NCBI GenBank assembly: GCA_003242515.1
Contig: QGUS01000100.1
Span: 1-6,476, forward strand
Source: Actinomycetota bacterium
GTDB taxonomy: Bacteria > Actinomycetota > Acidimicrobiia > Spongiisociales > ZC4RG35
Length of the DNA: 6,476 nucleotides
Direction: 5' to 3'
A program made the position numbers and the translations under genes. The notes below the pieces were generated by a model that was given only the letters and a program-made list of their open reading frames with translations, was not told the origin of the DNA and did not search any database. Of this stretch, positions 1 to 5,831 are shown piece by piece; within the stretch, counting starts at the first letter, position 1; each line of letters begins with the position of its first letter.

Positions 1-140
1 CGGGCGGGGGAGACGAGCCGCATCTTCATCAGGGGGATGAGGCTCATGCCGCCCGACATCACCTTGGCGTCGTCGCCGAGGGCGCCGTACGCCTCGTCGA
101 GGCTCCTCGGGGCTACGTAGTCGAACTGTCTCGGATACAT
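1..140 (-). CDS. coxM: CoxM-like FAD-binding medium subunit of molybdenum hydroxylase (5' part only, cut by window edge)
   Basis: Only the first 46 codons are inside the window; the gene continues past position 1. The start reads MYPRQFDYVAPRSL and continues to SGGMSLIPLMKMRL (about residues 29-42), which matches the GG-x-SL-x-P flavin pyrophosphate-binding motif near the N terminus of CoxM/XdhB-type subunits. In the family this subunit binds FAD and passes electrons from the iron-sulfur clusters of CoxS to the respiratory chain or another acceptor. The ATG at 138-140 lies one base after the coxL stop codon (TGA at 142-144), with a GAGGG ribosome binding site six bases ahead inside the end of coxL, so the two are translationally coupled. 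It is the third gene of the S-L-M operon. Identity as the medium subunit is well supported by motif and context; the substrate of the complex is not known. Confidence 0.9.
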   Translation of the reverse strand, partial: MYPRQFDYVAPRSLDEAYGALGDDAKVMSGGMSLIPLMKMRLVSPA

Positions 141-141
141 G

Positions 142-2517
142 TCAGGCCCTCGCTTCCTGGATCGCAGCCCAAACCCTGCGGGGACGCAGCGGCATGTCGA
201 CGTGCTTGACGCCGAGCGGTGCCAGGGCGTCCACGACGGCGTTCACGATCGTGTGTGCCGAGCCGATCGTGCCGGCCTCGCCGATTCCCTTCACCCCCAT
301 CGGGTTGACGGGCGTCGGGGTCACGGTGTGGGCCAGCTTGAACGACGGCAGGTCGGCGGCCGTCGGGATGATGTAGTCGACCAGCGACGAGGTGAGCAGG
401 TTGCCGTCCTCGTCGTAGATCGCATCCTCGAACAGGGCCTGGCCGACGCCCTGGGCGATGCCGCCGTGGACCTGGCCGTTGACGATCATCGGATTGATCT
501 GGTTCCCGCAGTCGTCGACGGCGTAGTACTCCAGAATCTCGACGTTGCCTGTCTCGGGGTCGACCTCGACCATGGCGAGATGGGTCCCGAACGGCCAGGT
601 GGCGTTGCTCGGGGTCCAGACGATCGTCTCCTCCAGGCCGGAGTCGACGCCCTCGGGCAGCTTGTGCGCCTGGTAGGCCGCCGCCGCGATCTCCGACCAG
701 TCGACGCCCCGGTCCGGCGACCCGGCCACATGGGCCCGGCCGTCGGCGAACACGATGTCCTCGGGTGCTGCTTCGAGGAGCTTGGCCGCGATCTTCGCCG
801 CCTTCTCTCGGACCTTCTGGGTCGCCTCGTAGGTGGCGGAGCCGTCGACGGCGATCGACCGGGACCCGAAGGTGCCGATGCCCATCGGGCTGGTCTCGGT
901 GTCGCCGTGGTGGACCCTGATGTTCTCGATCGGGATCCCGAGGCCGTTGGAGACGATCTGCGCCCAGGTCGTCTTGTGGCCCTGGCCCGAGGGGCCCGTA
1001 CCGATGATCACGGTCGCCGTGCCGTCGGGGTTCACCCGCACGAGACCGGAGCCGTTGAAGGCCGACGGCTGGCCGTAGGCCGACCAGGAGAACCCGATGT
1101 CGGCGAGGATGGCGGGGCCGAACCCGCAGACCTCCACGTAGGAGCCGATGCCGATGCCGACCAGCCGGCCTTCGGCCCGGGCCTGGTCACGACGGCGGAG
1201 CAGTTCCTCGTAGTCGGAGATCTCCCGCAGCCTCCGCGTGGCAGCGGCGTAATCGCCCGAGTCGAGGGCGAACCCGCAGCCCATCGTGGCGGGGAACTCG
1301 TCCGGCTGCCAGAAGTTCTTCTCCCGGACTTCCAGCGGGTCCATCCCGATCTCCCGGGCGTAGGCGTCGATGGCCCGCTCCAGGTAGTAGATCGCCTCGG
1401 GCCGGCCGGCCCCGCGGTACGCGTCGGTGGTCATCGTGTTGGTGACCACGCAGTCCACCTTGAATGCCGTCGGCATCTTGTACTGGCCGGATGCGATCCA
1501 GAGGCCGAGCAGCGGGATGGCCACCGTGAAGTTCTGGCTGTAGGCGCCCATGTCGGCGATGGCTTCGAGCTTGTAGCCGAGGAACTGGCCGTCACGGGTG
1601 CCGACCAGCGTGGCGGTGCCGACCCAGCCACGACCGTGGATGGTCGAGTTGGCGGCCTCACGCCGGGTCTCGGTCCACTTCACGGGCCGCCCGAGCTGCA
1701 TGGACGCCCACGAGACGAGGATCTCGTCGTTGTAGACGTTGAGCTTGGAGCCGAAGCCGCCGCCCACCTCGGGGGCGATCACCCGGACGTCCCGCTGGTG
1801 CATCCCGAGCTGGGTGGCGATGGCGCCGGCGAGAGCGTGGGGCACCTGGGTGGACGAGGTGACGGTGAGCCTGCCGTAGCCCGGCTCGTACTCGGCGAGC
1901 ACGGAGCGGGGCTCGATGGCGACCGGGATGAGCCGCTGGTTGACCATGTCGATGGACACGACCACGGCATCGGGGCGCTGCATCGCCTCGTCGATCAGCG
2001 GGGTCTGGTCCTCGAGCCCGAGGGCCTCCCAGTAGCCGTGGTAGGTCCAGGTGTGGAGGACGTTCGTGCCCAGCTCCTCGTGGACGATGATCTCGTCCGA
2101 CGCCGCCTTGCGGAGGTCGACCACGGCGGGGAGGACGTCGAAGTCGACCTCGATCGCCTCGACGGCGTCCTGGGCCAGGTAGCGGTCCTCGGCGACGACC
2201 ATGGCGATGGCCTCGCCCACGTGGTTGACCTCGCCCGCGGCGAGCAGCGGGCGGAGCTTGCCGACCGGCACCTGGGCCACCAGCGGCCCGAGGTGCTCCA
2301 CGTCGTCGTGGGTGTAGACGGCCACCACGCCGGGCATCGCCTTCGCCCTGGAAGTGTCGAGCCGGATGATCTTCGCCCGGGCGACGGGGGAGCGGAGGAA
2401 GGCGACCCGCAGGGTGCCCGGAGGGGCGAAGTCGTCGGTGTACTTGCCCATGCCCCGGATCAGGGCCGGGTCCTCGCGGCGGCGTACGGCGCCGCCCATG
2501 ACGCTGGTGGTGGCCAT
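142..2517 (-). CDS. coxL: Molybdenum hydroxylase large subunit, form II CoxL (aerobic CO dehydrogenase-like)
   Basis: Large catalytic subunit of 791 residues, the usual length for CoxL. It should bind molybdopterin cytosine dinucleotide and oxidise a small substrate in the cytoplasm, passing electrons to CoxS. An N-terminal a/b hammerhead domain (about 18-140) precedes the Mo-binding region. Visible motifs are GGGFGSK (252-258), AYRGAGR (366-372), GQGHKTTWAQ (from 511), GIGTFGSRS (546-554), VHGGIAQGVGQ (683-693) and KGIGEAG (743-749), whose Glu747 is the expected catalytic glutamate. The loop is AYRGAGR, not the AYxCSFR of proven form I CO dehydrogenases, so the cysteine that carries the Mo-Cu bridge is absent: this is form II, and its physiological substrate is uncertain. 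I chose the ATG at 2515-2517 over the GTG three bases earlier because the strong Shine-Dalgarno at 2524-2530 sits six bases before the ATG but only three before the GTG. It overlaps the coxS stop by one base (TGATG). No frame damage is seen. Confidence 0.95.
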   Translation of the reverse strand: MATTSVMGGAVRRREDPALIRGMGKYTDDFAPPGTLRVAFLRSPVARAKIIRLDTSRAKAMPGVVAVYTHDDVEHLGPLVAQVPVGKLRPLLAAGEVNHVGEAIAMVVAEDRYLAQDAVEAIEVDFDVLPAVVDLRKAASDEIIVHEELGTNVLHTWTYHGYWEALGLEDQTPLIDEAMQRPDAVVVSIDMVNQRLIPVAIEPRSVLAEYEPGYGRLTVTSSTQVPHALAGAIATQLGMHQRDVRVIAPEVGGGFGSKLNVYNDEILVSWASMQLGRPVKWTETRREAANSTIHGRGWVGTATLVGTRDGQFLGYKLEAIADMGAYSQNFTVAIPLLGLWIASGQYKMPTAFKVDCVVTNTMTTDAYRGAGRPEAIYYLERAIDAYAREIGMDPLEVREKNFWQPDEFPATMGCGFALDSGDYAAATRRLREISDYEELLRRRDQARAEGRLVGIGIGSYVEVCGFGPAILADIGFSWSAYGQPSAFNGSGLVRVNPDGTATVIIGTGPSGQGHKTTWAQIVSNGLGIPIENIRVHHGDTETSPMGIGTFGSRSIAVDGSATYEATQKVREKAAKIAAKLLEAAPEDIVFADGRAHVAGSPDRGVDWSEIAAAAYQAHKLPEGVDSGLEETIVWTPSNATWPFGTHLAMVEVDPETGNVEILEYYAVDDCGNQINPMIVNGQVHGGIAQGVGQALFEDAIYDEDGNLLTSSLVDYIIPTAADLPSFKLAHTVTPTPVNPMGVKGIGEAGTIGSAHTIVNAVVDALAPLGVKHVDMPLRPRRVWAAIQEARA

Positions 2518-3017
2518 CACTCACCTCCTTCCCAGTCGGGAGCCGGCGGCTCTTCGCCACGCATGCGGGCGGCCGCGTACTCGACTGCCCGGACGATGTT
2601 GTGGTAGCCGGTGCACCGGCAGAGGTTCCCTTCGATCCCGTGCCGGATCTCCTCCTCGGTGGGCCGATCGTTCTTGTCGAGGAGGGCCACCGAGCTCATG
2701 ATCATCCCCGGGGTGCAATAGCCGCACTGGAGGCCGTGACGCTCCCAGAATCCCTCCTGGACCGGGTGGAGCTGGCCGTCTCTGGCGAGGCCCTCGATCG
2801 TCGTCACGCTGGCGCCGTCGGCCTGTACGGCGAACATGGTGCACGACTTCACCGGCTCGCCGTCGACGTGCACCGTACAGGCCCCGCAGTAGCCCGTCTC
2901 GCAGCCGACGTGGGTGCCGGTGAGCCTTAGGTGCTCCCTGAGGAAGTGGACCAGAAGGGTCCTGGGCTCGACATCGGCCGTGACCGGTTGACCGTTGACC
3001 GTCATCGATACTTGCAC
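2517..3017 (-). CDS. coxS: Molybdenum hydroxylase small [2Fe-2S] subunit (CoxS)
   Basis: Small iron-sulfur subunit of 166 residues, normal for CoxS. It relays electrons from the Mo site in CoxL to the FAD in CoxM. The N-terminal plant-ferredoxin-like domain binds one [2Fe-2S] cluster through Cys39, Cys44, Cys47 and Cys59 (GCETGYCGAC...SC); the C-terminal helical domain binds the Mo-proximal cluster through Cys98, Cys101, Cys133 and Cys135 (CGYCTPGM and NLCRCTGYHNIV). All eight cysteines are present. The frame is open to a TTG at 3054-3056, but I place the start at the GTG at 3015-3017: an AAAGGGG ribosome binding site lies five bases before it, and the resulting N terminus, MQVSMTVNGQPVTADVEP, is typical of the family. 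An internal ATG at 3003-3005 is a less likely alternative. It is the first gene of the operon; its 3' end contains the coxL ribosome binding site. Confidence 0.93.
   Translation of the reverse strand: MQVSMTVNGQPVTADVEPRTLLVHFLREHLRLTGTHVGCETGYCGACTVHVDGEPVKSCTMFAVQADGASVTTIEGLARDGQLHPVQEGFWERHGLQCGYCTPGMIMSSVALLDKNDRPTEEEIRHGIEGNLCRCTGYHNIVRAVEYAAARMRGEEPPAPDWEGGE
2524..2530 (-). promoter_or_regulatory. Strong Shine-Dalgarno that fixes the coxL start
   Basis: On the minus strand this reads AAGGAGG and continues into TGA, close to the ideal complement of the 16S rRNA 3' end. It lies inside the last codons of coxS. Six bases separate it from the ATG at 2515-2517, against three for the overlapping GTG at 2518-2520, so the ATG is the more likely coxL start. 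Confidence 0.8.
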
Positions 3018-3022
3018 GACTA

Positions 3023-3029
3023 CCCCTTT
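3023..3029 (-). promoter_or_regulatory. Ribosome binding site that fixes the coxS start
   Basis: Minus-strand AAAGGGG lies five bases ahead of the GTG at 3015-3017. The longer in-frame start (TTG at 3054-3056) has no purine-rich site of this quality in front of it, and would add 13 residues that are not typical of CoxS proteins. Confidence 0.65.
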
Positions 3030-3077
3030 CGTGTCGGCCTGGCCGGAAGTTATCAAACGGCCCCCGACGCGTGCGGT

Positions 3078-3091
3078 CGAAACCGGTTTCG
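3078..3091. promoter_or_regulatory. Perfect 14-bp palindrome, candidate operator
   Basis: CGAAACCGGTTTCG is identical to its reverse complement over all 14 bases. It lies between the divergent coxS and membrane protein genes, 61 bases upstream of the coxS GTG and 47 bases upstream of the other start. Position and symmetry fit a site for a dimeric regulator able to control either gene. No regulator for it is visible nearby, so the assignment is inference. Confidence 0.45.
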
Positions 3092-3138
3092 CGTTCCCGG
3101 AGCCGGGGTAGTGCCTGTCTCAACGAACGGAGGAAATG

Positions 3139-3597
3139 ATGGAGACATCGGCGCAGGTCGCCCGGGCGGTGGATCGCAGGGTGATGAGCCCGGCTCGAAT
3201 GGTGGCCGGGATCCTCGGATCGATCCTGGTGGTGATGGGCGGTGTCGCCCTGGCCCGCACCGGGTTCTCGTCGCTGACGGGGGAGGTGGCGACGGTGATG
3301 GGATTCCAGCACACGGCGCTGATGGGCCTGATCGACATCGTCGCCGGCCTGTTCTTCCTCGTGGCCGCGGCGGCCGTCTCCGTGCGGGGGCAGCTGACCG
3401 GCGCCTCACTCCTCGTCCTGGCCTTCGGGGCCGTGATGATGATCGAGCCGGGCTCGCTGTCGGATGTCCTCGGCGGTGGCACCGACCTGGGGCTGGTGTA
3501 CGTGGTCCTGGGCCTGCTCGGCCTGCTGGCCGCCACGATGTTCCCCACCCGGATCGTCGAGACCGAGGCCGTCCACGAGGACGTCGAGCGGTACTGA
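3139..3597 (+). CDS. Small four-helix membrane protein, unknown function
   Basis: Predicted 152-residue integral membrane protein. Hydrophobic stretches at about residues 21-39, 59-80, 86-102 and 115-134 suggest four membrane helices; the N terminus has Arg13, Arg14 and Arg20 before helix 1, favouring an inside N terminus, and the tail is acidic (ETEAVHEDVERY). The pattern, with ALARTG after helix 1 and GFQHTALMGLID entering helix 2, resembles uncharacterised small actinobacterial membrane proteins; I cannot name a function. Two ATGs are adjacent (3136 and 3139). The GGAGG at 3129-3133 is two bases from the first and five from the second, so I take the second. It is transcribed away from the cox operon and shares its upstream region, which suggests but does not prove shared regulation. 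It ends 22 bases before a strong hairpin. Confidence 0.85.
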   Translation: METSAQVARAVDRRVMSPARMVAGILGSILVVMGGVALARTGFSSLTGEVATVMGFQHTALMGLIDIVAGLFFLVAAAAVSVRGQLTGASLLVLAFGAVMMIEPGSLSDVLGGGTDLGLVYVVLGLLGLLAATMFPTRIVETEAVHEDVERY

Positions 3598-3618
3598 CCC
3601 CTCCCGAGTCCGCACCTG

Positions 3619-3649
3619 CGATCACCCCCGCCGCCGGCGGGGGTGATCG
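3619..3649. terminator. Symmetrical hairpin between convergent genes, probable bidirectional terminator
   Basis: Arms of 14 bases (3619-3632 and 3636-3649) are perfectly complementary around a 3-base GCC loop; the left arm reads CGATCACCCCCGCC. The hairpin lies between the stop of the plus-strand membrane protein (3597) and the stop of the minus-strand HTH protein (3653), so it can serve both. There is no T tract on either side, a common state in GC-rich actinomycetes, so termination strength is uncertain. Confidence 0.75.
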
Positions 3650-3652
3650 TCG

Positions 3653-3979
3653 TCAGGGCCTGACGTCGCCGAGGCGGTAGGAGGCAAAGCGCTCGATCTC
3701 CCGCACCCGCCGGCTGCTGCGGCGGAGGCGGTTGCCGATCTCGCCGTAGGTCTCGCCCTGGCGGCGCAGGCGCAGGACGGTGCGTTCGACCGGGGAGAGC
3801 CCGGACCTTCTCCTCCCGGGTGCTGCGGTGCTGTGGATCCGGTAGCGGGCCATCTCCATGATCCGGGCGACGGTTCCGGGCTTCTTGCCGACACGGGCCG
3901 CGATGTCGGCGAGAGCCAGCCCCTCGGCGTGGAGCTTCGTGATCGTCCGTTCGATCGGGCTCAGATTCGGTCCGTTCAT
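3653..3979 (-). CDS. Small DNA-binding protein with two tandem HTH repeats
   Basis: A 108-residue basic protein made almost wholly of two copies of a 43-residue unit: residues 6-48 (from LSPIERTITKL) and 61-103 (from LSPVERTVLRL). The copies align without a gap and share 15 of 43 residues, including LSP-x-ERT, a Leu at unit position 11, Gly at 15, Ile at 21 and the closing YR. Each unit looks like the helix-turn-helix of LuxR/GerE or sigma-70 region 4 (LSP-x-E-x5-L-x3-G-x5-I-x3). The second copy is more basic (RLRRSSRRVREIERF). There is no receiver, ligand-binding or membrane domain, so it is likely a compact transcription factor or nucleoid-associated protein; the target is unknown. The ATG at 3977-3979 is supported by GGAGGAG five bases upstream (3985-3991). 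It is transcribed divergently from the tRNA gene. Confidence 0.8.
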   Translation of the reverse strand: MNGPNLSPIERTITKLHAEGLALADIAARVGKKPGTVARIMEMARYRIHSTAAPGRRRSGLSPVERTVLRLRRQGETYGEIGNRLRRSSRRVREIERFASYRLGDVRP

Positions 3980-4055
3980 CTCTGCTCCTCCTGCTTTCGG
4001 TGTCCGACCCTACCCCGCAGGGGCTTCCAGGGGGCCTCGGTACTATTTGCCCTGA

Positions 4056-4130
4056 GGGCTCGTAGCTCAACCTGGTCAGAGCAGCGGACTCATAATCCGT
4101 AGGTTGCAGGTTCAAATCCTGCCGGGCCCA
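4056..4130 (+). tRNA. tRNA with CAT anticodon (elongator tRNA-Met, or tRNA-Ile2)
   Basis: All arms fold: acceptor GGGCTCG/CGGGCCC with one T-G wobble, D stem GCTC/GAGC, anticodon stem GCGGA/TCCGT (first pair G-T) around the loop CTCATAA, and T stem GCAGG/CCTGC with loop TTCAAAT. The anticodon CAT is at 4091-4093, the discriminator is A (4130), and CCA is not encoded. A full G1-C72 pair rules out initiator tRNA, which lacks it in bacteria. The choice between elongator Met and Ile2 (lysidine at C34 by TilS) cannot be settled here: C4-G69 is compatible with Ile2, but the next pair is U-G rather than the C-G known from E. coli Ile2. A TACTAT at 4041-4046 is a possible -10 box; no good -35 is seen. 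Confidence 0.95.
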
Positions 4131-4176
4131 CGAACCTCCTATCTGGCGGCGTCTGCTTCGTTTGGATCCCGTTCGA

Positions 4177-4210
4177 GACCCTTGGAGCGACGCCACTCTC
4201 CAAGCGGGTC
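4177..4210. terminator. Bulged hairpin between the tRNA gene and the sigma-operon 3' end
   Basis: GACCC-TTGGAG (4177-4187) pairs with CTCCAA and GGGTC (4198-4203 and 4206-4210) around a 10-base loop, leaving a 2-base bulge; the core CTTGGAG/CTCCAAG is perfect over 7 bp. It lies 46 bases after the plus-strand tRNA and 61 bases beyond the repaired stop of the minus-strand membrane protein, so it could end both transcripts. There is no T tract. The remaining bases between 4131 and 4271 show no gene. Confidence 0.45.
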
Positions 4211-4271
4211 CGGAGTCGCCTGTGGCCACTCCTCCCTCGGTACATAGGACTCCTACGCTCCGGCCAGGTCT

Positions 4272-5374
4272 TTACCTCCGGGGGATCGGCTCGAGGGTTG
4301 GGGAGGGTTGGGGCAGTACCGGGGTCTGGATCTCTTCGGGTGGTGTGACGTCGGAGCCGTTGAGAGCCACGTTCGCGCTCGCCGGCCGGAACGTCGCCAG
4401 ACAGTCGGCGCTGGCCAGGTCGATGACATAGAAGGTCTCCGGGGGGATGCCGGCTCGTAAGGCAGGGTGGACACGACGATGCGGCGCCCGTCGAAGTCGT
4501 GGATCCGGGCCCACTCTTCCCCGTCTGTCCCGATCACGATGTCGAACAACGGTGTCGACGGGGTCCCGTCTGAGGCGCGGCTGACGATCAGGTGGGCGGG
4601 CTCGATCACTTCCGCGACCCCGCCCTCCTCGAGCCATTCGACCTGCGCGTAGGTCACGGTGACCGCCAGATCCCCGACCACCCACCACTCCTGCCCAGCG
4701 ATGTTTCGAATCCGCCCGTCGGAGGTGACGTCGACGACCTGGTCGCTCGCGAGGTCGACGAACACATCTACCAGCACGTCCCCCACCGCCGGCTTCTGGA
4801 GCCGGACAACAGGGCCGTCATCGGTGGTGATCACTTCTCTAGGCCAGCCGAACGTCCAGTCAGGCCCGGCGACTAACACCGGCGAGTCGGCTCCGCTGCG
4901 AACCCACCAGAGGCCGCCGGCGGCGAGGAAGACGAAGCCTCCTTGCCCGTCACGGACGATGAACTGGGACCTACTGCCCAGCGAGTCGGGCTCCCAGATC
5001 AGCTGTCCCGCATCGGACCGGATGCCGTCCAACCCGTAGATGAAGTACTCCGCAGCCGCCATGGCCGCAGCGTCCACTCTCGGGGCGGTAGCGGTCGTGG
5101 AATCCACGGTGGTCGTGCTCGGCCCTGCCACCGTGCTCGTCGACCCCACAGGCCCTGGGACGGTCGTGTCTGCGGGCACACCTGGCCGGGTGCCCAGGAT
5201 CCCGCCGGCGACGACCCCCGCCGCCACGACCACGGTGGCGGCAGCCAGCGCCGGCCGCCACCTCGCGGCTCGAGCCGGCCCCGGTTTCAGGTGTGTGTCC
5301 GTGACGGCGGCGATGTCGATGGGCGGAGCGACCTCGTCGAAGTAGGCGCGAAGGTCGTTGCGGAGATCAGGCAT
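4272..5374 (-). CDS. Membrane-anchored sigma-factor partner (putative anti-sigma or sensor), with frameshift
   Basis: A short 40-residue cytoplasmic N terminus, one membrane helix (about residues 41-62, ALAAATVVVAAGVVAGGIL), a Thr/Ser/Pro-rich linker (about 63-98), then a large extracytoplasmic domain rich in aromatic and beta-strand-like segments. The start (ATG 5372-5374, GGGGGTGA upstream) overlaps the sigma gene by 8 bases, the usual layout of sigma/anti-sigma pairs, hence the call. There is no H-x3-C-x2-C zinc motif and no cysteine in the first 310 residues, so it is not a classical ZAS anti-sigma factor. As sequenced the frame shifts at the G run 4441-4446 and stops at 4253 after an Arg/Ser/Pro-rich tail. 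One extra G would join the frame ending at TAA 4272-4274 (PETFYVIDLASADCLATF...), giving 367 residues; coordinates given assume that repair. Membrane topology is well supported; the anti-sigma role is inferred. Confidence 0.75.
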
Positions 5375-5831
5375 CGGTGCTCACCCCCAGGGAACGTCGC
5401 AGCTTCCTCAGGCCACGGGTCAGATGCGTTTGCACCGTGGCGGGGGACAACCCCAACATGCGGGCCACCTCCCGGTGGGAGTAGCCCATGGCGTAGACCA
5501 GGACCACGACCTGGCGCTGGGTGGTCGTCAATCCGGCAAGGGCCTCTGGCAACCGGGGCTCGGAGTCCCGGCTGTCATCGACCGGGGCCTCGAAGAGGAT
5601 GGGCTCTCCGCGTCTGGCTCGTTTCGCCTGCCGCGCCCCGACCCGATACAGATAGCCGACGGGGTTGTCCATGGCACGAACCTTCTCCCAGTTCTCCCAG
5701 CCGTAGGAGAGCGCATCCACCGCTGCCTCCCGGCCACGCTGGGGACCGAAACCGGCGACGAGGGCGAGTCGCAGCCTCGGCTCGGCGTCCTCGTATAACG
5801 CCTCGAACGTCGATGCCGGCTGCTCCGTCAT
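5367..5831 (-). CDS. ECF-like RNA polymerase sigma factor (divergent)
   Basis: A 154-residue protein with the two-domain layout of ECF sigma factors. Region 2 spans about residues 8-75, ending in NPVGYLYRVGARQAKRARR, and region 4 about 95-150, with LTTTQRQVVVLVYAMGYSHREVARMLGLSPATVQTHLTRGLRKLRR in pieces forming a clear helix-turn-helix (recognition part GLSPATVQTHLTRGL). It should recruit RNA polymerase to a small set of promoters and be held in check by the overlapping downstream membrane protein. Region 2.2 is unusual: the common D-x2-Q-E-x-F core is replaced by AAVDALSYGWENWEKV, a divergent form. The ATG at 5829-5831 has AGGGGAA at 5836-5842. The likely targets include its own operon and perhaps the adjacent secreted protein gene. 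A non-sigma SigK/LuxR-type regulator is less likely because both sigma regions are present. Confidence 0.88.
   Translation of the reverse strand: MTEQPASTFEALYEDAEPRLRLALVAGFGPQRGREAAVDALSYGWENWEKVRAMDNPVGYLYRVGARQAKRARRGEPILFEAPVDDSRDSEPRLPEALAGLTTTQRQVVVLVYAMGYSHREVARMLGLSPATVQTHLTRGLRKLRRSLGVSTDA

Larger units (their letters stand above)
3018..3138. promoter_or_regulatory. Divergent intergenic region between the cox operon and a membrane protein gene
   Basis: These 121 bases must hold the promoters of the leftward cox operon and the rightward membrane protein gene. On the minus strand a TTTGATAAC stretch (about 3050-3058) is the most AT-rich element and could contain a -10 box for coxS, but no convincing -35 at standard spacing is visible. 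A perfect palindrome (listed separately) lies about 60 bases upstream of the coxS start. No clear -35/-10 pair is seen for the plus-strand gene. Confidence 0.5.

Noticed and set aside
139..2607. An 822-codon open frame on the plus strand, antisense to coxL and longer than coxL itself.
   Set aside because: Its translation is low-complexity (V/D/G/R/H/L-rich) with no domain motif. It mirrors the third-codon GC bias of coxL, and coxL carries all the family motifs.
3018..3056. N-terminal extension of CoxS to a TTG start at 3054-3056.
   Set aside because: No good ribosome binding site, atypical N terminus, and a better-placed GTG at 3015-3017.
3096..3107. CCCGG-AG-CCGGG mini-hairpin before the membrane protein gene.
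   Set aside because: Five-base arms with a two-base loop are common by chance in GC-rich DNA and the loop is too tight for a stable RNA hairpin.
3120..4229. A 369-codon minus-strand open frame across the membrane protein, HTH gene and tRNA.
   Set aside because: It runs through a tRNA gene and a terminator hairpin and has an Arg/Pro/Thr-rich composition; the real genes in other frames have ribosome binding sites and domain structure.
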